DNA from: Rapana venosa
Taxonomy: Eukaryota > Mollusca > Gastropoda > Neogastropoda > Muricidae
NCBI GenBank assembly: GCA_028751875.1
Contig: CM054155.1
Span: forward strand, 7,261,162 to 7,325,161
DNA length: 64,000 nucleotides
Direction of reading: 5' to 3'
Position numbers and translations under genes: made by a program. The notes under the pieces were generated by a model. The model did not search any database, was not told the origin of the DNA, and saw nothing but the letters and a program-made list of their open reading frames with translations. Positions 20,345 through 31,940 of this stretch are shown here, one piece after another; positions within the stretch are counted from its first letter, which is position 1; each line of letters starts with the position of its first letter.

Positions 20345-20585
20345 GTAAGCACCTGTCAAGGGTTACCAAGTGGATGGGTAAACCGTTTGCGCATCTTGGG
20401 CCTCAGTACAGTTCCCCAGTTCACCCAGCTGAAAAAGGGACCTGCCTCTTTAGGGTAGGGAAGGCAAAGTAGTGAGGGAGGGGAAATGGGGGGCCACCCT
20501 CAACATGCTGGCCCCTAGAGAAGTGAGGTCTCTGACGCCTCGCTCCCCTACGACCACATAGGTTATGGGACACCTTTACCTTTTA
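20345..20585 (+). mobile_element. SINE-like repeat, probable
   Basis: Contains CAGTTCACCCAGCTGAAAA, a CCTGCCTCTTTAGGGTAGGG word, a GCCACCCTCAACATGCTGG stretch and TCTCTGACGCCTCGCTCCCC. GC content is well above the flanks and there is no open frame. The CAGTTCACCCAGCTGAAAA plus CTGxCTTxxTxAGGGxAGG combination is, from memory, common in molluscan SINE bodies. No second copy is present in this window to confirm it. A CA tract lies upstream at about 19,970-20,060. Confidence 0.35.
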
Positions 20586-20589
20586 CTTT

Positions 20590-22200
20590 ATTGTAGGGTT
20601 TAGTTGGTCTTCTTTTAAAACTGGCATTTATCTGTAGTTTGCTTGTCAAAGGGTGTGTGGGTCTGATGAAAGCACTGGAAGAGACAAACTCCAGATCAAC
20701 ATTCCGAGGGGGTTTTTGTGTGTTTTTTTGGTTTTTACGATGCATAAAATAATTTTCCCAAAAAATTGCCATCTGTGTGTGTGGGAGGGGTGTGTGACTA
20801 CACGGATGTAAAAAAGAATGAAGATCCAAATTTGCTCACTGTTGAAAGTAAAAAGTCACATTGAAAGCAATATGCTAATTATTTAAAAGTGTATACTGAA
20901 GGATCTGTACTGGAATCGGGGGAAAAAATGAGGCAGCATTTATGATTCATGTTTTAAAAGTACAAAATCATTTCATTTAGGAAAACATTTTTCTATTTTT
21001 TCGTGTGAATTGTTTGCGACCTTATGGCCTTGAATTTATTTTCAAATACTGCGCTTGATATTCACCACATTCTTTTTTGCGTTGACTCAAAAGCAGTATT
21101 GATGACACTAAAGCACTGGCAGGGGAACATAAGGAAAGATATTGTATTTGAGTTTAAATTCTGATACATTGTTGCAAGCAGAGGCATACAAATAACTTTT
21201 TGCTGGGTCCCTTTTTCACTGTGGAATCTATTGGAATGAGTTGGGTTTATTCTTTTGCAAAACAATGGACCTCTGATTTCAACTTGAAACGTTTTATTCC
21301 AATCTCGCATTGCCCCCCCAGAAATTAATGCTAAATTGATGAATTGTATGCATTCCAAAATGAAGAAAACACACTTTGAAAACTTTTCTTGCTCACGGAA
21401 ATTAGACATTTAATATAAAAAATGAGGCTAAATGCATGGAACACCAAATACTTTTAAAAATATGACATGTTGCTGTTCTCAATCTCTTTCAATCCACCAT
21501 TATTGTTTGATTGCCCAATCCTAACTGACCGTTTAAAAGGAAAGGAATAGATATTCATAAAAATATGCCATGTTAAGAAGTTTTATATGACCCAGCAGTT
21601 CAAAACATCATTGCTGAAATTAAATATTCTCCCCCGAAGATCACTACTGTAGAAGTTGTAATAATAAAAATACGTACATTAAAGAAGGAGAAGGGGAGGA
21701 GGGAGAGAGAGAGAGAGAGGATGAGAGAGAGAGAGAGATGAGATGATGATGATGAGATGGTTTTTAATGCGGGGTGTCCTACACCACGTAGTGAATGGAC
21801 AATACACAAAAAAAAAACAAAAAGGTGTGGTGTGTGTGGGGTGTGTGTGGAAAAGGATAAAGAAGAAAGTTGAACGCACATGAACACAAACTGTCCAATC
21901 TTCTCTTCTTCAGAGAGTAAGACACTCACGTGTGCGTATTTGCCCTGTAAAGTCTGGATGTATGTGCATGTGTTGTTTCTAGTGTGTATGAAGCACCTGT
22001 GATGCTCCTGTCTGTATGGGGGCTAGAAAGGCGGCAGGATCTACCCATGCGGGAACTTTCGTCTACATGCTGTCAAATCAGCTTTTTCATGTGGACAAGG
22101 TTTGAAACTGAACATGCGAATTTAAAATAATATATTTGAACTTTTTGGGGGTGCAACTGGTTTAAATGATGTTGTTCAGTAAGTAAAATCAAGACTATTG
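20590..22200. other. AT-rich non-coding stretch, nothing recognised
   Basis: Ordinary AT-rich sequence with a short GA tract (21,700-21,740) and a GTGTG tract (about 21,830-21,850). No splice-bounded open frame, repeat family or RNA gene was recognised. Confidence 0.6.
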
Positions 22201-22250
22201 TGTGTGCTATGACATGAGTGGACGTTGTCGTGCTGTGGGTGTTTCTGCAG

Positions 22251-22490
22251 AAGAACTGGATGGATGGAAAGATGCCCAATCAGTCGCAGCAGGACCCGCA
22301 CATCGCTGCTGCGCACAACAATCCTGATGAACGGAATCTGCAGCCCAGAAACCGTCAGCTCCCTGCACACCACCCCTCGGGCCTCAGGGTCGGGTTTATG
22401 GACGGGAGAGCATTGTATGACCCAACCGCTGCAGCTCAGCAGCAAAAAGTTTCATGGACTATGGTCAGGCGTGCTTACTTTCAAGTGGGA
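22251..22490 (+). CDS. Candidate exon, hydrophilic Asn/Gln/Pro-rich protein
   Basis: An acceptor GTGTTTCTGCAG ends at 22,250. The frame then runs KNWMDGKMPNQSQQDPH, HNNPDERNLQPRNRQ and VGFMDGRALYDPTAAAQQQK to YFQVGVG. No methionine start is needed, so it reads as an internal exon. CpG and GC content are raised over it. Possible donors are weak (CAA|GTGGGA near 22,483). The residues are polar and Pro/Gln-rich, suggesting disorder. I do not recognise a family. The next open stretch (22,500-23,491) may belong to the same gene. Confidence 0.4.
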
Positions 22491-22699
22491 GTAGGAATTT
22501 ACTGCGGTCCCAATATGGTTCAGGGGGGACCATCGAGCTGTCCCGAGCCACCTCTCCACCAGCAGCCTTACAATGCAGATCCACGGCATATCATCCTCCA
22601 CCTTATCACCATCAGGAGTTTTCATGGACATGACAAGCGCCGTAGTTTCAAGTGCGAAGGAAAATCGAGAAATTCCAGAATGGTAAAAAAGGCGCGACC

Positions 22700-23491
22700 A
22701 CCTCCCTTCCCTTTAGCCTTATGATGCAGATCCATGGAGTATGATCATCCTTACCACAGTATTTGGGGAGTCTTCCCCACTGAACAGGCAGCTTCATGGC
22801 CATAAACCCGCCTCTCCACCATGGCCACCACCCGCACATCAAGCGTCCATCGTGGAATCCACCTGGGCAGTGCCACACTCCCCTGGGATAAAAGTGGAAC
22901 AGATGACTCCAGAGGAAAACTTCGTGCAGGAGGAAATGACTGACTGGTTAACAGAGGTTACACCCCAACACCCCACCTTGGAGGAAATGAATGACAGGTT
23001 ACCAGTGGACACACCCCAAACACCACCTTGGGAAATGATTGACGCGTTACCAGTGTTACTGCCCAACACCCCAAACCCTTTGGGGGAAAAGACTGAGGGG
23101 TTACCAGTGGACACAACCCCAACACCCCACCTTGGAGACCCAACACCTTACCTTTGGAGAAGAAAAAAGACCGGTTACCAGCGACCACCACGCCCCAACG
23201 CCCAGCTTGGAGAAGAAAAAAGACCGGTTACAGCGACCACCACGCCCCAACGCCCCAGCTTGGAGAAGAAAAAAGACCGGTTACCAGCGACCACCACGCC
23301 CCAACGCCCAGCTTGGAGAAGAAAAAAGACCGTTACCAGCGCCCACCACGCCCCAACGCCCCAGCTTGGGAGGGGGGCCTAAGTGTGGCAGGGGGTACAT
23401 GGGGTGGTCTTCCTCCCTTGCACCCACCGCACCGGGTGCTACCGGTTCACCAGACACTTGGAGCGATGCCAGCATGCAGCGCAGTCCATAG
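22700..23491 (+). CDS. Candidate coding region with 51-54 bp proline-rich repeats
   Basis: One frame reads HGHKPASPPWPPPAHQAS, then MTPEENFVQEEMTDW. Imperfect repeats of 17-18 codons follow: MTDWLTEVTPQHPTLEE, MNDRLPVDTPQTPPWE, MIDALPVLLPNTPN, and finally near-identical copies DRLPATTTPQRP(S/A)(L/W) (about 23,165-23,365). The late copies switch frame because some units have 53 rather than 54 bp. Another frame continues GYMGWSSSLAPTAPG to a stop at 23,491. Early diverged and late uniform copies suggest growth at the 3-prime side. The protein would be extended and disordered. No homologue is recognised. Frame breaks may be homopolymer errors. Confidence 0.4.
22920..23375 (+). repeat. 51-54 bp minisatellite, about 8 copies
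   Basis: The recent unit is built from AAAAAAGACCGGTTACCAGC, GACCACCACGCCCCAACGCC and CCAGCTTGGAGAAG (54 bp). Four late copies (23,160-23,375) are nearly identical. Four earlier ones (22,935-23,150) are diverged but keep the GGTTACC and ACCCC spacing. Confidence 0.85.
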
Positions 23492-23550
23492 AGGGCAGAA
23501 CCGGCCCCCCCCCAGCTAGCTAAGGAGTCCCAATGAAGAGAGATGGGTGG

Positions 23551-23932
23551 GTTAAGCGTGGTTGTCTTTTAGTCACCAGTCTATTTTCTTTTAGTCACCC
23601 GTTTGATCAACTCTCTGTTTTACGAGAACTTGGTACTGTCCACTCTTCGGGAAATGTATGGGAAAAGCCTTGGGAGGGGTTAAGCGTGTTTGTCTTTTAG
23701 TCACCAGTCTGATTTGTCTTTTTGTCACCAGTCGATCAACTCTCTGTTTTACGAGAACTTGGTACGTCCCCCTCTTCGGAGAATGTATGGACAGTCTTGG
23801 GAGGGGTTAAGCGTGTTTGTCTTTTAGTCACCAGCTGATTTGCTTTTAAAGTCACCAGTTGATCAACTCTCTGTTTTAACGAGAACTTGGTACTGTCCCC
23901 TCTTCGGAGAATGTATGGACAGTCTTGGGTTG
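23551..23932 (+). repeat. 127 bp tandem repeat, 3 copies
   Basis: Units start with GGTTAAGCGTG at 23,550, 23,679 and 23,805 (periods of about 129 and 126 bp). Each unit contains two TTTTAGTCACCAGT words, GATCAACTCTCTGTTTTACG, CTCTTCGGAGAATGTATGG and CAGTCTTGGG. The last unit runs into the coding exon at 23,915, so the start codon and first codons belong to the repeat. Confidence 0.9.
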
Positions 23933-24185
23933 GTTGTTTTTTTAGTTGTTGGATGTTTGCTAGTAACTTGTGTCCCATGTGTGGCAGTAGAATCCAATAG
24001 TCCCTTTTGTCGTTGTTGTTGTGGTTACAACTGGTGTGTTCTTGAACAAGAAAACCCAGAAGGTGCAGGACAAACCTTTTTCCGTGTTGACGTCCTAGAA
24101 ATGATAAAAAATCATCCAGTTCTGCATAATTATAATGCCATTGACTGCTCAGGAAACATGACTAAACACGGTTTAACATGCTCAG
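23915..24185 (+). CDS. Candidate first exon of a secreted Cys-rich protein
   Basis: The frame starts MDSLGLVVFLVVGCLLVTC, a short polar start followed by a 15-20 residue hydrophobic core, then VPCVAVES, a good signal-peptide layout with a likely cut after the AVA/VAV-like region. The mature part begins NSPFCRCCCGYNWCVLEQE and includes GQTFFRVDVLEMIKNHP and DCSGNMTKHGLTCS; it has seven Cys in about 68 residues and one possible N-glycosylation site (NMT). The exon ends at CTCAG|GTACAT (donor GT at 24,186) one base into a codon, the phase usual for extracellular modules. An in-frame stop follows in the intron. I do not recognise the family. The frame also extends upstream of 23,915 without a better start. 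Confidence 0.5.
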
Positions 24186-24735
24186 GTACATAATAACACT
24201 GAATAAAAATGCTCAGGTACATGAATAACAGCTCAGGTACATGAATGATACGCTCAGTACATGAATAACGCTGCATAACATTGCTCATTTAATTGAATAA
24301 CACTGAATAACATGCTCAGGTATATGAATAACAATAAAATAACATGCTCAGTTACATGAATAACACTGAATAACGTGATCAAGTACATGAACAACACTGC
24401 ATAACATGCTCAGGTAAAATGAATAACAATGAAAACATGCTCAAGTATATAACATGCTCAGGTACAATAAAACGCTAAAAAACACGCTCAGGTACATGAA
24501 AACATTTGCTCATGTACATGAATAACACTGAATAACATGCTCAGGTATATGAATAACAATGAATAACATGCTCAAGTATATAACTCCAGGTACATAAAAA
24601 AAAAAACGCTGAAAAAACCGCTCAGTACATGAAAACTCTGCTCATGTACATGAAAACCCCTGCTCAGGTACATGAAAACACTGCTCAGGTACATGAAAAC
24701 ACTGCTCAGGTACATGAAAACACTGCTCAGGTACA
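24165..24735 (+). repeat. Degenerate minisatellite built on a splice-donor motif
   Basis: About 20 copies of a 20-31 bp unit around ACATGCTCAGGTACATGAA followed by TAACACTGA or similar. Downstream copies (24,650-24,735) are uniform 25 bp units (ACACTGCTCAGGTACATGAA); middle copies are diverged. The first unit is the end of the exon at 24,185 with its donor CAG|GTACAT, so most units repeat a donor-like CAGGTA. Confidence 0.85.
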
Positions 24736-24739
24736 TTGT

Positions 24740-25361
24740 TAAGTCCTATAGGGCGTTTATTGTAGTTCTTGTAGGTAGTTTTGAACACACAGAGTAGACC
24801 CCCCCACACACACACCCACCTCTCTCTCACACATATTCAGTCTCCTATTTTAGGGTTCGTCTGGTATCACTTAAAGTGGAAAGACGTTAAAAATGAAGAC
24901 TTACAAAATATTCAATTCACGTGCCGTATGTAGCATGTTGACATTGCGATTTTAGTACACATATCACAGTTTTAATGATGTTGCAGGAAATTTTTTTAAG
25001 AACAAAAAAAGGATGTAGTTATCTAATTACTTCATTAGCACTAAGACAAAAGCAACATAACAACAACAAAAAACCAGTTTTTAAATAAAGGCATTGTTGC
25101 AAAAGAAACAAAGCAATTAAACAAAGATCTATTCATCAATATTATAGTGAATGTGTACAATCCACTTTGATGTCTTATGGTGGGGGATATATGATATCTT
25201 GGAGGGAAAACCTGATTTTGAATATGAACTTTTTTATCTGCAAAATGTGCAGTTTCGGACGAAAAATGGCATGGGTTTTAACTGTTCTGAAACTAGAAAC
25301 TGCTGGATGTGATCATGTTAGATAAGTATAAAATCTAGAATGGGCTATTGTGGATAATAGT
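24740..25361. other. AT-rich non-coding stretch, nothing recognised
   Basis: AT-rich sequence with no splice-bounded open frame or repeat family recognised. It forms the unique left flank of the duplicated block that begins at about 25,362. Confidence 0.6.
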
Positions 25362-25884
25362 TTTTAATGAATGTGCAATTTACTGCACATTTTTGATCAT
25401 TTAGAACTTGTCTTACTTGCAGTACCTTACAGATGTAAGAATTGTTCCACTAGCTTTACCTCAGATTCGTTTCAACATAGTTTATAGTATAATCTTTATG
25501 GAAAAAAAATTTCTACGGATGGTAAAAGTATGGATGGTAACATATCACACGTACTTGTGCCTGATCATTGCAGACCAATGTGAAATGAGTTGTCTGCGTT
25601 TTCTTCAGGATTTGGAGTAGCTCGTAATGAATAAATGTGGCTGGTCCTCTTAGTGGAGTGGCTTCCATCTCTCAGTATCTTGATGTGTCGCTTCAATGTT
25701 ACGTGGCAAGGATGGTGGTGTGATATGTTGTGTTGTTGTTGTTGCTGTTGTTGTTGTTGTTTTGGCTGTGGTTTAGTTTGTTCAATAGCATGGCATTGCA
25801 CCGCAGCCTCTCACTGTCGGTCTTTCCTGCCTTTCTGTCTGTCTTTTGTCCTCCGCCCTCTCCTCTGTCTCCTGACTCTCTTTG

Positions 25885-25910
25885 TCTTCTATCTTCTCTC
25901 TCTCTCTCCC

Positions 25911-25961
<51 letters not shown>

Positions 25962-26191
25962 CCTCCTCTCCCCTCTCCCTCCCTCTCTCTCTCTCTCCCT
26001 CGATCTCTCTCCCTTCTCTCCTCTCTCTCCCTCCCTCTCTCTCTCTCCCTCTCTCTCTCTCTCTCTCCCGTCTCTCTCTCCCTCTCTCTCTCTCTTCTCT
26101 CTCCCTCTTCTCCTTCTCTCCTCCCTCTCACTCTCTCTCCCTCTCTCTCCTCTCTCTCTCCTCCCTCTCATCTCTCTCTCTCTCTCTCTTG
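25885..26191. repeat. (TC)n / (TCCC)n tract, copy A
   Basis: About 300 bp of CT dinucleotides with CCC interruptions. The counterpart is at 42,161-42,575; its left half differs in length and content and its right half is identical. Ser/Leu and Arg/Glu open frames here are compositional. Confidence 0.95.
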
Positions 26192-26469
26192 AGTGGAAAG
26201 GCGAGAGGGGGTGGATTAACAAAAAAAAGCACAGCACACGGTTTTTACACAGGGTTATCCCATCATAACCGGTGTGTTTTATATAATACCGTGCAATTGT
26301 TGCGGTGCATATTATTAGGAAATTGAACAGTCTGTAAAATAAAATAAAAACACAACAATGGGCGATTTGTCTTTTGAATATTTTGTTTAATCTGTTGTAG
26401 ATGTACGCGTGCCAGAAGACGTTTCTGTCTCTGTCTGTAAGTGCTACATACCTGTCGTGTGATTCACAG

Positions 26470-27060
26470 GAAAAGCAGAAGCTAGCGGATGGATCCACCG
26501 AATCCTCACCAGCCACTGGCATCTGACACTTCTCACGCGACTTACCCAAGGTTGTGCTGGAGGTGGCGGGTATGGGGTACCCTCCCCAGGAGACTCTGGA
26601 AGACCTACCCTGGCCTTGCTGGTGTCTGTGTCTCCACTGACACGCATTCCTCAGGCCGCCGCCATGGGCCAGTCAGCGGCAGACGCTTGCAGGGCAAGTC
26701 CCCATCACTGCTGATGATTCGCGCGACTTCTGGACCTCCGCATAGTGAGCTGAATGAGCCTACGCAGATGGCACCCCCAAGCGCGAGGGTTTTTTGGTTC
26801 CCACTGACTCAGCAGTATCTTCATGTCAATCCTCGATCTGAGCCCAGAACTGACCAGCTGTCTCCCCGGCCATGCGTCTTCCCCCATTCCATCCGCCTGT
26901 CCTTCCAGCTGCCCAGCATCCCAGCTTCCAGGTTCCCTGTAGAGGTCCACAGCACCCATGCAGCGACACCCCCATGAGCTCTGGTGCACGAAGGCAGAGA
27001 AACGGTGGCGCAGGGAAAGAAAAGTGTGACACACATGACATGTTGACAGCATGAAATCCA
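26470..27060 (+). other. GC-rich exon-like segment, strand and frame unresolved (copy A)
   Basis: About 590 bp with raised GC and CpG in AT-rich surroundings. A possible acceptor GTGATTCACAG ends at 26,470, after which the frame reads EKQKLADGSTESSPATGI and stops, as a last coding exon would. Downstream, three frames on the + strand and two on the minus strand stay open for 60-160 codons (for example LEVAGMGYPPQETLEDLPWP). Nothing recognisable is encoded. It could be a terminal exon with 3-prime UTR. The identical copy B is at 42,854-43,444. Confidence 0.3.
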
Positions 27061-27433
27061 CGTCTTATCACCAACCCAATTGAGTATGCGGTAAAATGCG
27101 GCAAGACAGAAAACGGCGTGAGGCTTATTTCCTGCAATCATTTCCTCACTTGTCCAGAATGTTCCAAACGCAATGTTTTGCCCTGTGTGCAAGCGGCTCA
27201 TTAAAGGCCGACCTGGCCGACAAGCTGTGAGAGTCTGACAGGGCTGCTTGTGGCCTGGCTCCACACAAAAATGAGTCCAACTGTCGCGTCCCCCACTTGT
27301 TCCCCTAAAGCGTTTAGCCGGTGGGGGTGGAGGCTGCTGGTTTGAGATTTTGATTGATTATAAAACCTAGAGCGCGCGATTTTTATATCTTGTAGTGAAG
27401 TCAATGGCTAATTGTGTGTCCTGTTTGGCCATT

Positions 27434-27678
27434 ATAAACGCGTTTAAAAACAACCAAACCTTTAAAACGCGTTAAAAACATCCAACCTTTAAACGCGTTG
27501 AAAACATCCAACCTTTAAACGCGTTAAAAACATCCAACCTTTTATAAACGCTTTAAAAACATCCAACCTTTACAACGCTTTGAAAACATCCAACCTTAAA
27601 AGCGTTTAAAACATCCAACCTTTTAAAACGCGGCAAAAACATCCAACCTTTAAAAACGCGTTAAAAACATCCAACCCC
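27434..27678. repeat. 26-28 bp ACGCGT minisatellite, 9 copies (copy A)
   Basis: The unit is AAACGCGTTAAAAACATCC followed by AACCTTT. The centre of the first unit is the palindrome AAACGCGTTT. Copies vary at the core (ACGCTTT, AGCGTTT, ACGCGGC) while ACATCCAACCTT is conserved. The counterpart is at 43,818-44,062. Confidence 0.9.
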
Positions 27679-27679
27679 A

Positions 27680-28950
27680 TCCTGACCATCCATTAGGATG
27701 CAAAACTCGTCAATTTTCTCATTTTGGCACTTCCCGTAGTCTTACCATTTCAAATATGTGATAACTTTCCATAGGAACTGTCCGATTTCTTTTTTCTTTC
27801 TTTTCTTTTTTTGAATAGCCTTTTTATTGTGGATTGACAACATGTACAACTAAACACTGACCTCCGTGCAAGTGACTCATTATGTGTAGGGTGTCACCAT
27901 TATTGCAACACAAAGGACAACGTCACCATCATAATGTACACTGCTGAAGGAGGCAGGAGTATATCAAACACTTTTTCCCTCTTGAAACATTGGGCATTAG
28001 GATTGGATTCCCATTGTTTTGGTGAGAGAAGAGCTGTATATTATTTTTTTCTTTTTTTTGTTGAATTAACTGGGTGCTTGTTTGCAGAAAGCAAGGTAAC
28101 TTTTCAATGTGTGGACAAAAACTGTTTAATGCTGACGTCTTAGACTTCTGTATGCAGGATTCATTCAAGCTAAGAGTGTGGCTGTCTCCTTCAGTGACAT
28201 GATTTAGCACCACTGTTGACTATTGTTTAATCTCTTGACTCACAATGACTCCACCAATGTGCACAGATCTCCTACACTGTTCCATTAAGCATTCACCCAC
28301 ACCAAAACAGATTTTAACCATTTCAATTCAATTAAAATTCAAATACATTTATTAACTCACGAACAGAGAAATTTCGTGGATTACAAGCCATAGTTACAAA
28401 TTAGTAACAGTTGACGTTTTATCACAGAAAGACAACCACAGCACAGCACAGTATATACCAGCATTAAGCAGGCACACATCACAAGATATAAAGCGCCCTA
28501 ACATCAGCTTTACCTAATACCTAAAACTCACCACTGTAACAAATCACATGCACTCAATGCGGCTGCGCCATATTGACAGCGCTCCACACATACACACACA
28601 CGCACGCACACACACACACCTCACACACACACACCTCACACAATTCGGCGCACACCACACACAGCGGGCACATTCGCTAGACAAGGCGCATACTTTTTTA
28701 TGACAAAACGCAAGTTGTTATAACATGTCCGTGTGATAATACAGATCCCAGATCAAGTTTATAACTCTGTTTCGTGACTCCAATAGCCTCAGCATCATCC
28801 CCCTCATCATTCTGACCATATCAGTTTTCATCCCAAACATCATTGGTCATACTGTGCTCAGCTTCTGTTTAATTTTCTGTTCATTTTGTGATAAACGAGG
28901 TGTGATCTTGATTGTGTCTACAAAATTATAGCAACTTTTATTTCCCAGAA
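27680..28950. other. Non-coding stretch with a CA tract (copy A)
   Basis: No gene recognised. 28,585-28,650 is an interrupted CA repeat. 28,325-28,360 (AATTAAAATTCAAATACATT) looks like the end of an unidentified repeat. The same sequence recurs at 44,064-45,334. Confidence 0.5.
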
Positions 28951-31940
28951 GTTTATTTTTTATTATTACTTATATTTTATTTATTATATATTATATTTAT
29001 ATAAATATTTATTATTTATATTTATTTAATATTTTATATTATATTTATTATTTTATTTTATTATTTATTATATAATTATAGATATATTATATATTATATA
29101 TTATTTATTAATAATTATTATTTATATTATGATAATTTTTTATCTATTTTTATTATATTATAAATTTATTATTTTATTTTATATATAAAATTAGATTATT
29201 ATTATTATTTTATATATATATTATTATTTATTTATATTTATATTTTATTTATATTTATATATTATATATCTATTATATTTATATATTATTAATATTATTT
29301 TATAAAATTATATTATATTATAATTTATATATTTATATATTATTATCCATATTTTCTATTATATTATTATTTTTTATTTATTTAAGTTTAAATTATATTA
29401 TCTATAATTATATATATATATAGTTATAGTTTTATTATTTTATATATTTATATTTATTATTATATTATATTTATTTTTATAATATATATTATTTATATTT
29501 TTTATAATAATTTTTATTATTATTTTAGATTAATATATTTTATTATATATTTATTTTTTTTTTATTATTAATTTTTATTATATTATATATATATTATTTA
29601 TTATTATTTATATCTATATTTATTTTCTTCTATTTTATTATTTTATATTTTTTATTTATATTATTTTATTTATTATATTATTTATATATATTTTATAATA
29701 ATTTATTTATATATATATTATTATATTATTATTTATATTTATTTTATTTTATATTATTTATTATATTATTTATAATAATCATATATATTTATATTATATT
29801 ATTATTATATTTATATTAAATATATATTTATTTATATTATATATTTTATATAATTATATTTTATCTATTATATATATATATATTAATATAATTTAATTTA
29901 TTATTTTATATATATTTACTATATTATATATTTTTATTTTATATTATTATATATATGATTTACATTATTATATATTATATAAGTATAATTAAATATTTTT
30001 AGTTATATTATATATTATATAATTTTTTATTTATATTATATTTTTTATAATATTTTATTATATTTATTATATATTTATTGTTTTATATTATTATATTATT
30101 GAATATGTATTTAATATATATATTATTATATTATTTTTATTTATTTATTATATCTTATTTAATATATATTATTATTTTTATATATTTATTATTATATATA
30201 ATTTATATGTTAAAATTATTATATATTTATAATTTATGTATATTATTATTTATAATTATATATTTTATAAAAATATTATAAATATATATTTTTTTTATAT
30301 TAATTATTATCTTATAATTATATATATATTAATTACATTATATTATATGATTATTTTTATATATATTACTTTATTTTTATTTTTTATTTATTATATATTT
30401 TTTATTTATATATTTATTTTATTAATTATAATTTATATATTATATATCTTTATATATTTTTCTATAAAATATTAAATTATTATTTATATATTATATTTAT
30501 ATTTTTATATTATTTATTTAATTTATTATTTATTAAATATATATATTATATTTTATTATTATTTTTATTATATTTTTATATATTTATATATTATAATTAT
30601 TTTATATTATTTTTTATTTATATTTTTATATATTTATTATATTTATATTATATATAATTTTTATAATATTTTATTATATATATATTATATTCATATATAT
30701 TAATATATTTATGTATTTTAATAATATATTATATATTTTATATATATTAATTAATTATATATATTTATATATTATTTTTATAATATATTTTATATTAATA
30801 TTATTTATTATATATTTATATATATTTTTATTATTGATATCTATTTATTATTTTTTATTTTATTTATTTATTTTAATATAATAATATATATTAAAATTTT
30901 AAATTCATAACTTATATATATATATATTTTTATATTATCTTATTATATCATCTTATATATAATAATATATATTTTATATTATTATTTAAAAAATATACTA
31001 TCTTTATTAATTATATTATTATTATAAATTTTATAATATTTATCTTTATATTTATATATTAATTAATTAATAATTTTATATATATATATTATTAAATATA
31101 TATTATATTAATATTTATTTTCTATATTAAAATTAATTATATTTATTTAATATTTTATATTTATATTAGAAATAAATTATTTAATATTTTTTATTAATAT
31201 ATAATTTATTATTTAATATTTATTTAATATTATATATATTATTATTTTATATATATTATTTAATTTTAGATTTTATAATATATTATTTTTTTTTATATAT
31301 ATTTATAAAAATATAAATTTTATTTATATTTTTTTATTTATTATTAATATATTAATATAATTTTAAATATTTTCTTTATAAATTTTATTTTTTTTATATA
31401 TTTTATATTATAAAAATTATTTATTTTATATTAGTAAATTATTATTATATTTTAAAATTATTATTTATATATATTTATTATCTTATTTAATATATATTTT
31501 TATTTTCTATTATATTTATTTTAAATATATATATATTTATATTATTTATTTATAATTTTTTATTTTACTTTATATATATTTTTCTTTACTTTATGATATT
31601 TATATTTATTATTTTTTATTATTAATTATATTTATCTTTAAATACATTATTATTATATATAAATATTTTACTTTTTATTATTATTATTAAATTTTTATAT
31701 TTTATTATATAATATAATATATTATTTTATTTTATATTATTATTTTATATATATATTTAAATTATTAATTTATTTATATATATATTTATTAATAATATAT
31801 TTTTTTTATATATTATTACTATATTTTTTTATTATATTATTTATATTATAAAATTATTTAATTATATATATTATATATATTTTTTTATTTATATTATTAA
31901 TATATTTTTATAAATTTATTTATTATTATTATTATATTTA
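28951..31940. repeat. A/T-only low-complexity stretch (copy A)
   Basis: About 3 kb made almost entirely of A and T (TATTA, TTTAT and ATATAT words), with a G or C only every 50-100 bases and no fixed period. T is more common than A on this strand. It starts within a few bases of CCCAGAAGTTTATTTTTTATT. The counterpart is at 45,335-48,324. Ile/Tyr/Leu-rich open frames are compositional. Confidence 0.95.

Noticed and set aside
24165..24735. CRISPR-like array at the regular repeats
   Set aside because: Units vary in length, spacers are not unique, and the context is eukaryotic; it is a minisatellite.
24642..24830. Minus-strand frame with repeated CFHVPEQ
   Set aside because: It is the reverse reading of the splice-donor minisatellite, whose late units happen to be open; nothing else supports it.
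25882..26549. Ser/Leu-rich + strand and Arg/Glu-rich minus-strand frames over the TC tract, up to 255 codons
   Set aside because: Repeat-derived; the Arg/Glu frame extends into flanking unique sequence by chance and shows no domain.
26705..27264. Minus-strand frames of 103-147 codons in the GC-rich segment
   Set aside because: Several frames on both strands are open together, so openness is not informative; no motif or splice support favours the minus strand.
28951..31940. AT-rich stretch as a mitochondrial control region or an origin
   Set aside because: No tRNA, rRNA or mitochondrial coding sequence adjoins it, and its composition drifts into an A/C-only stretch.
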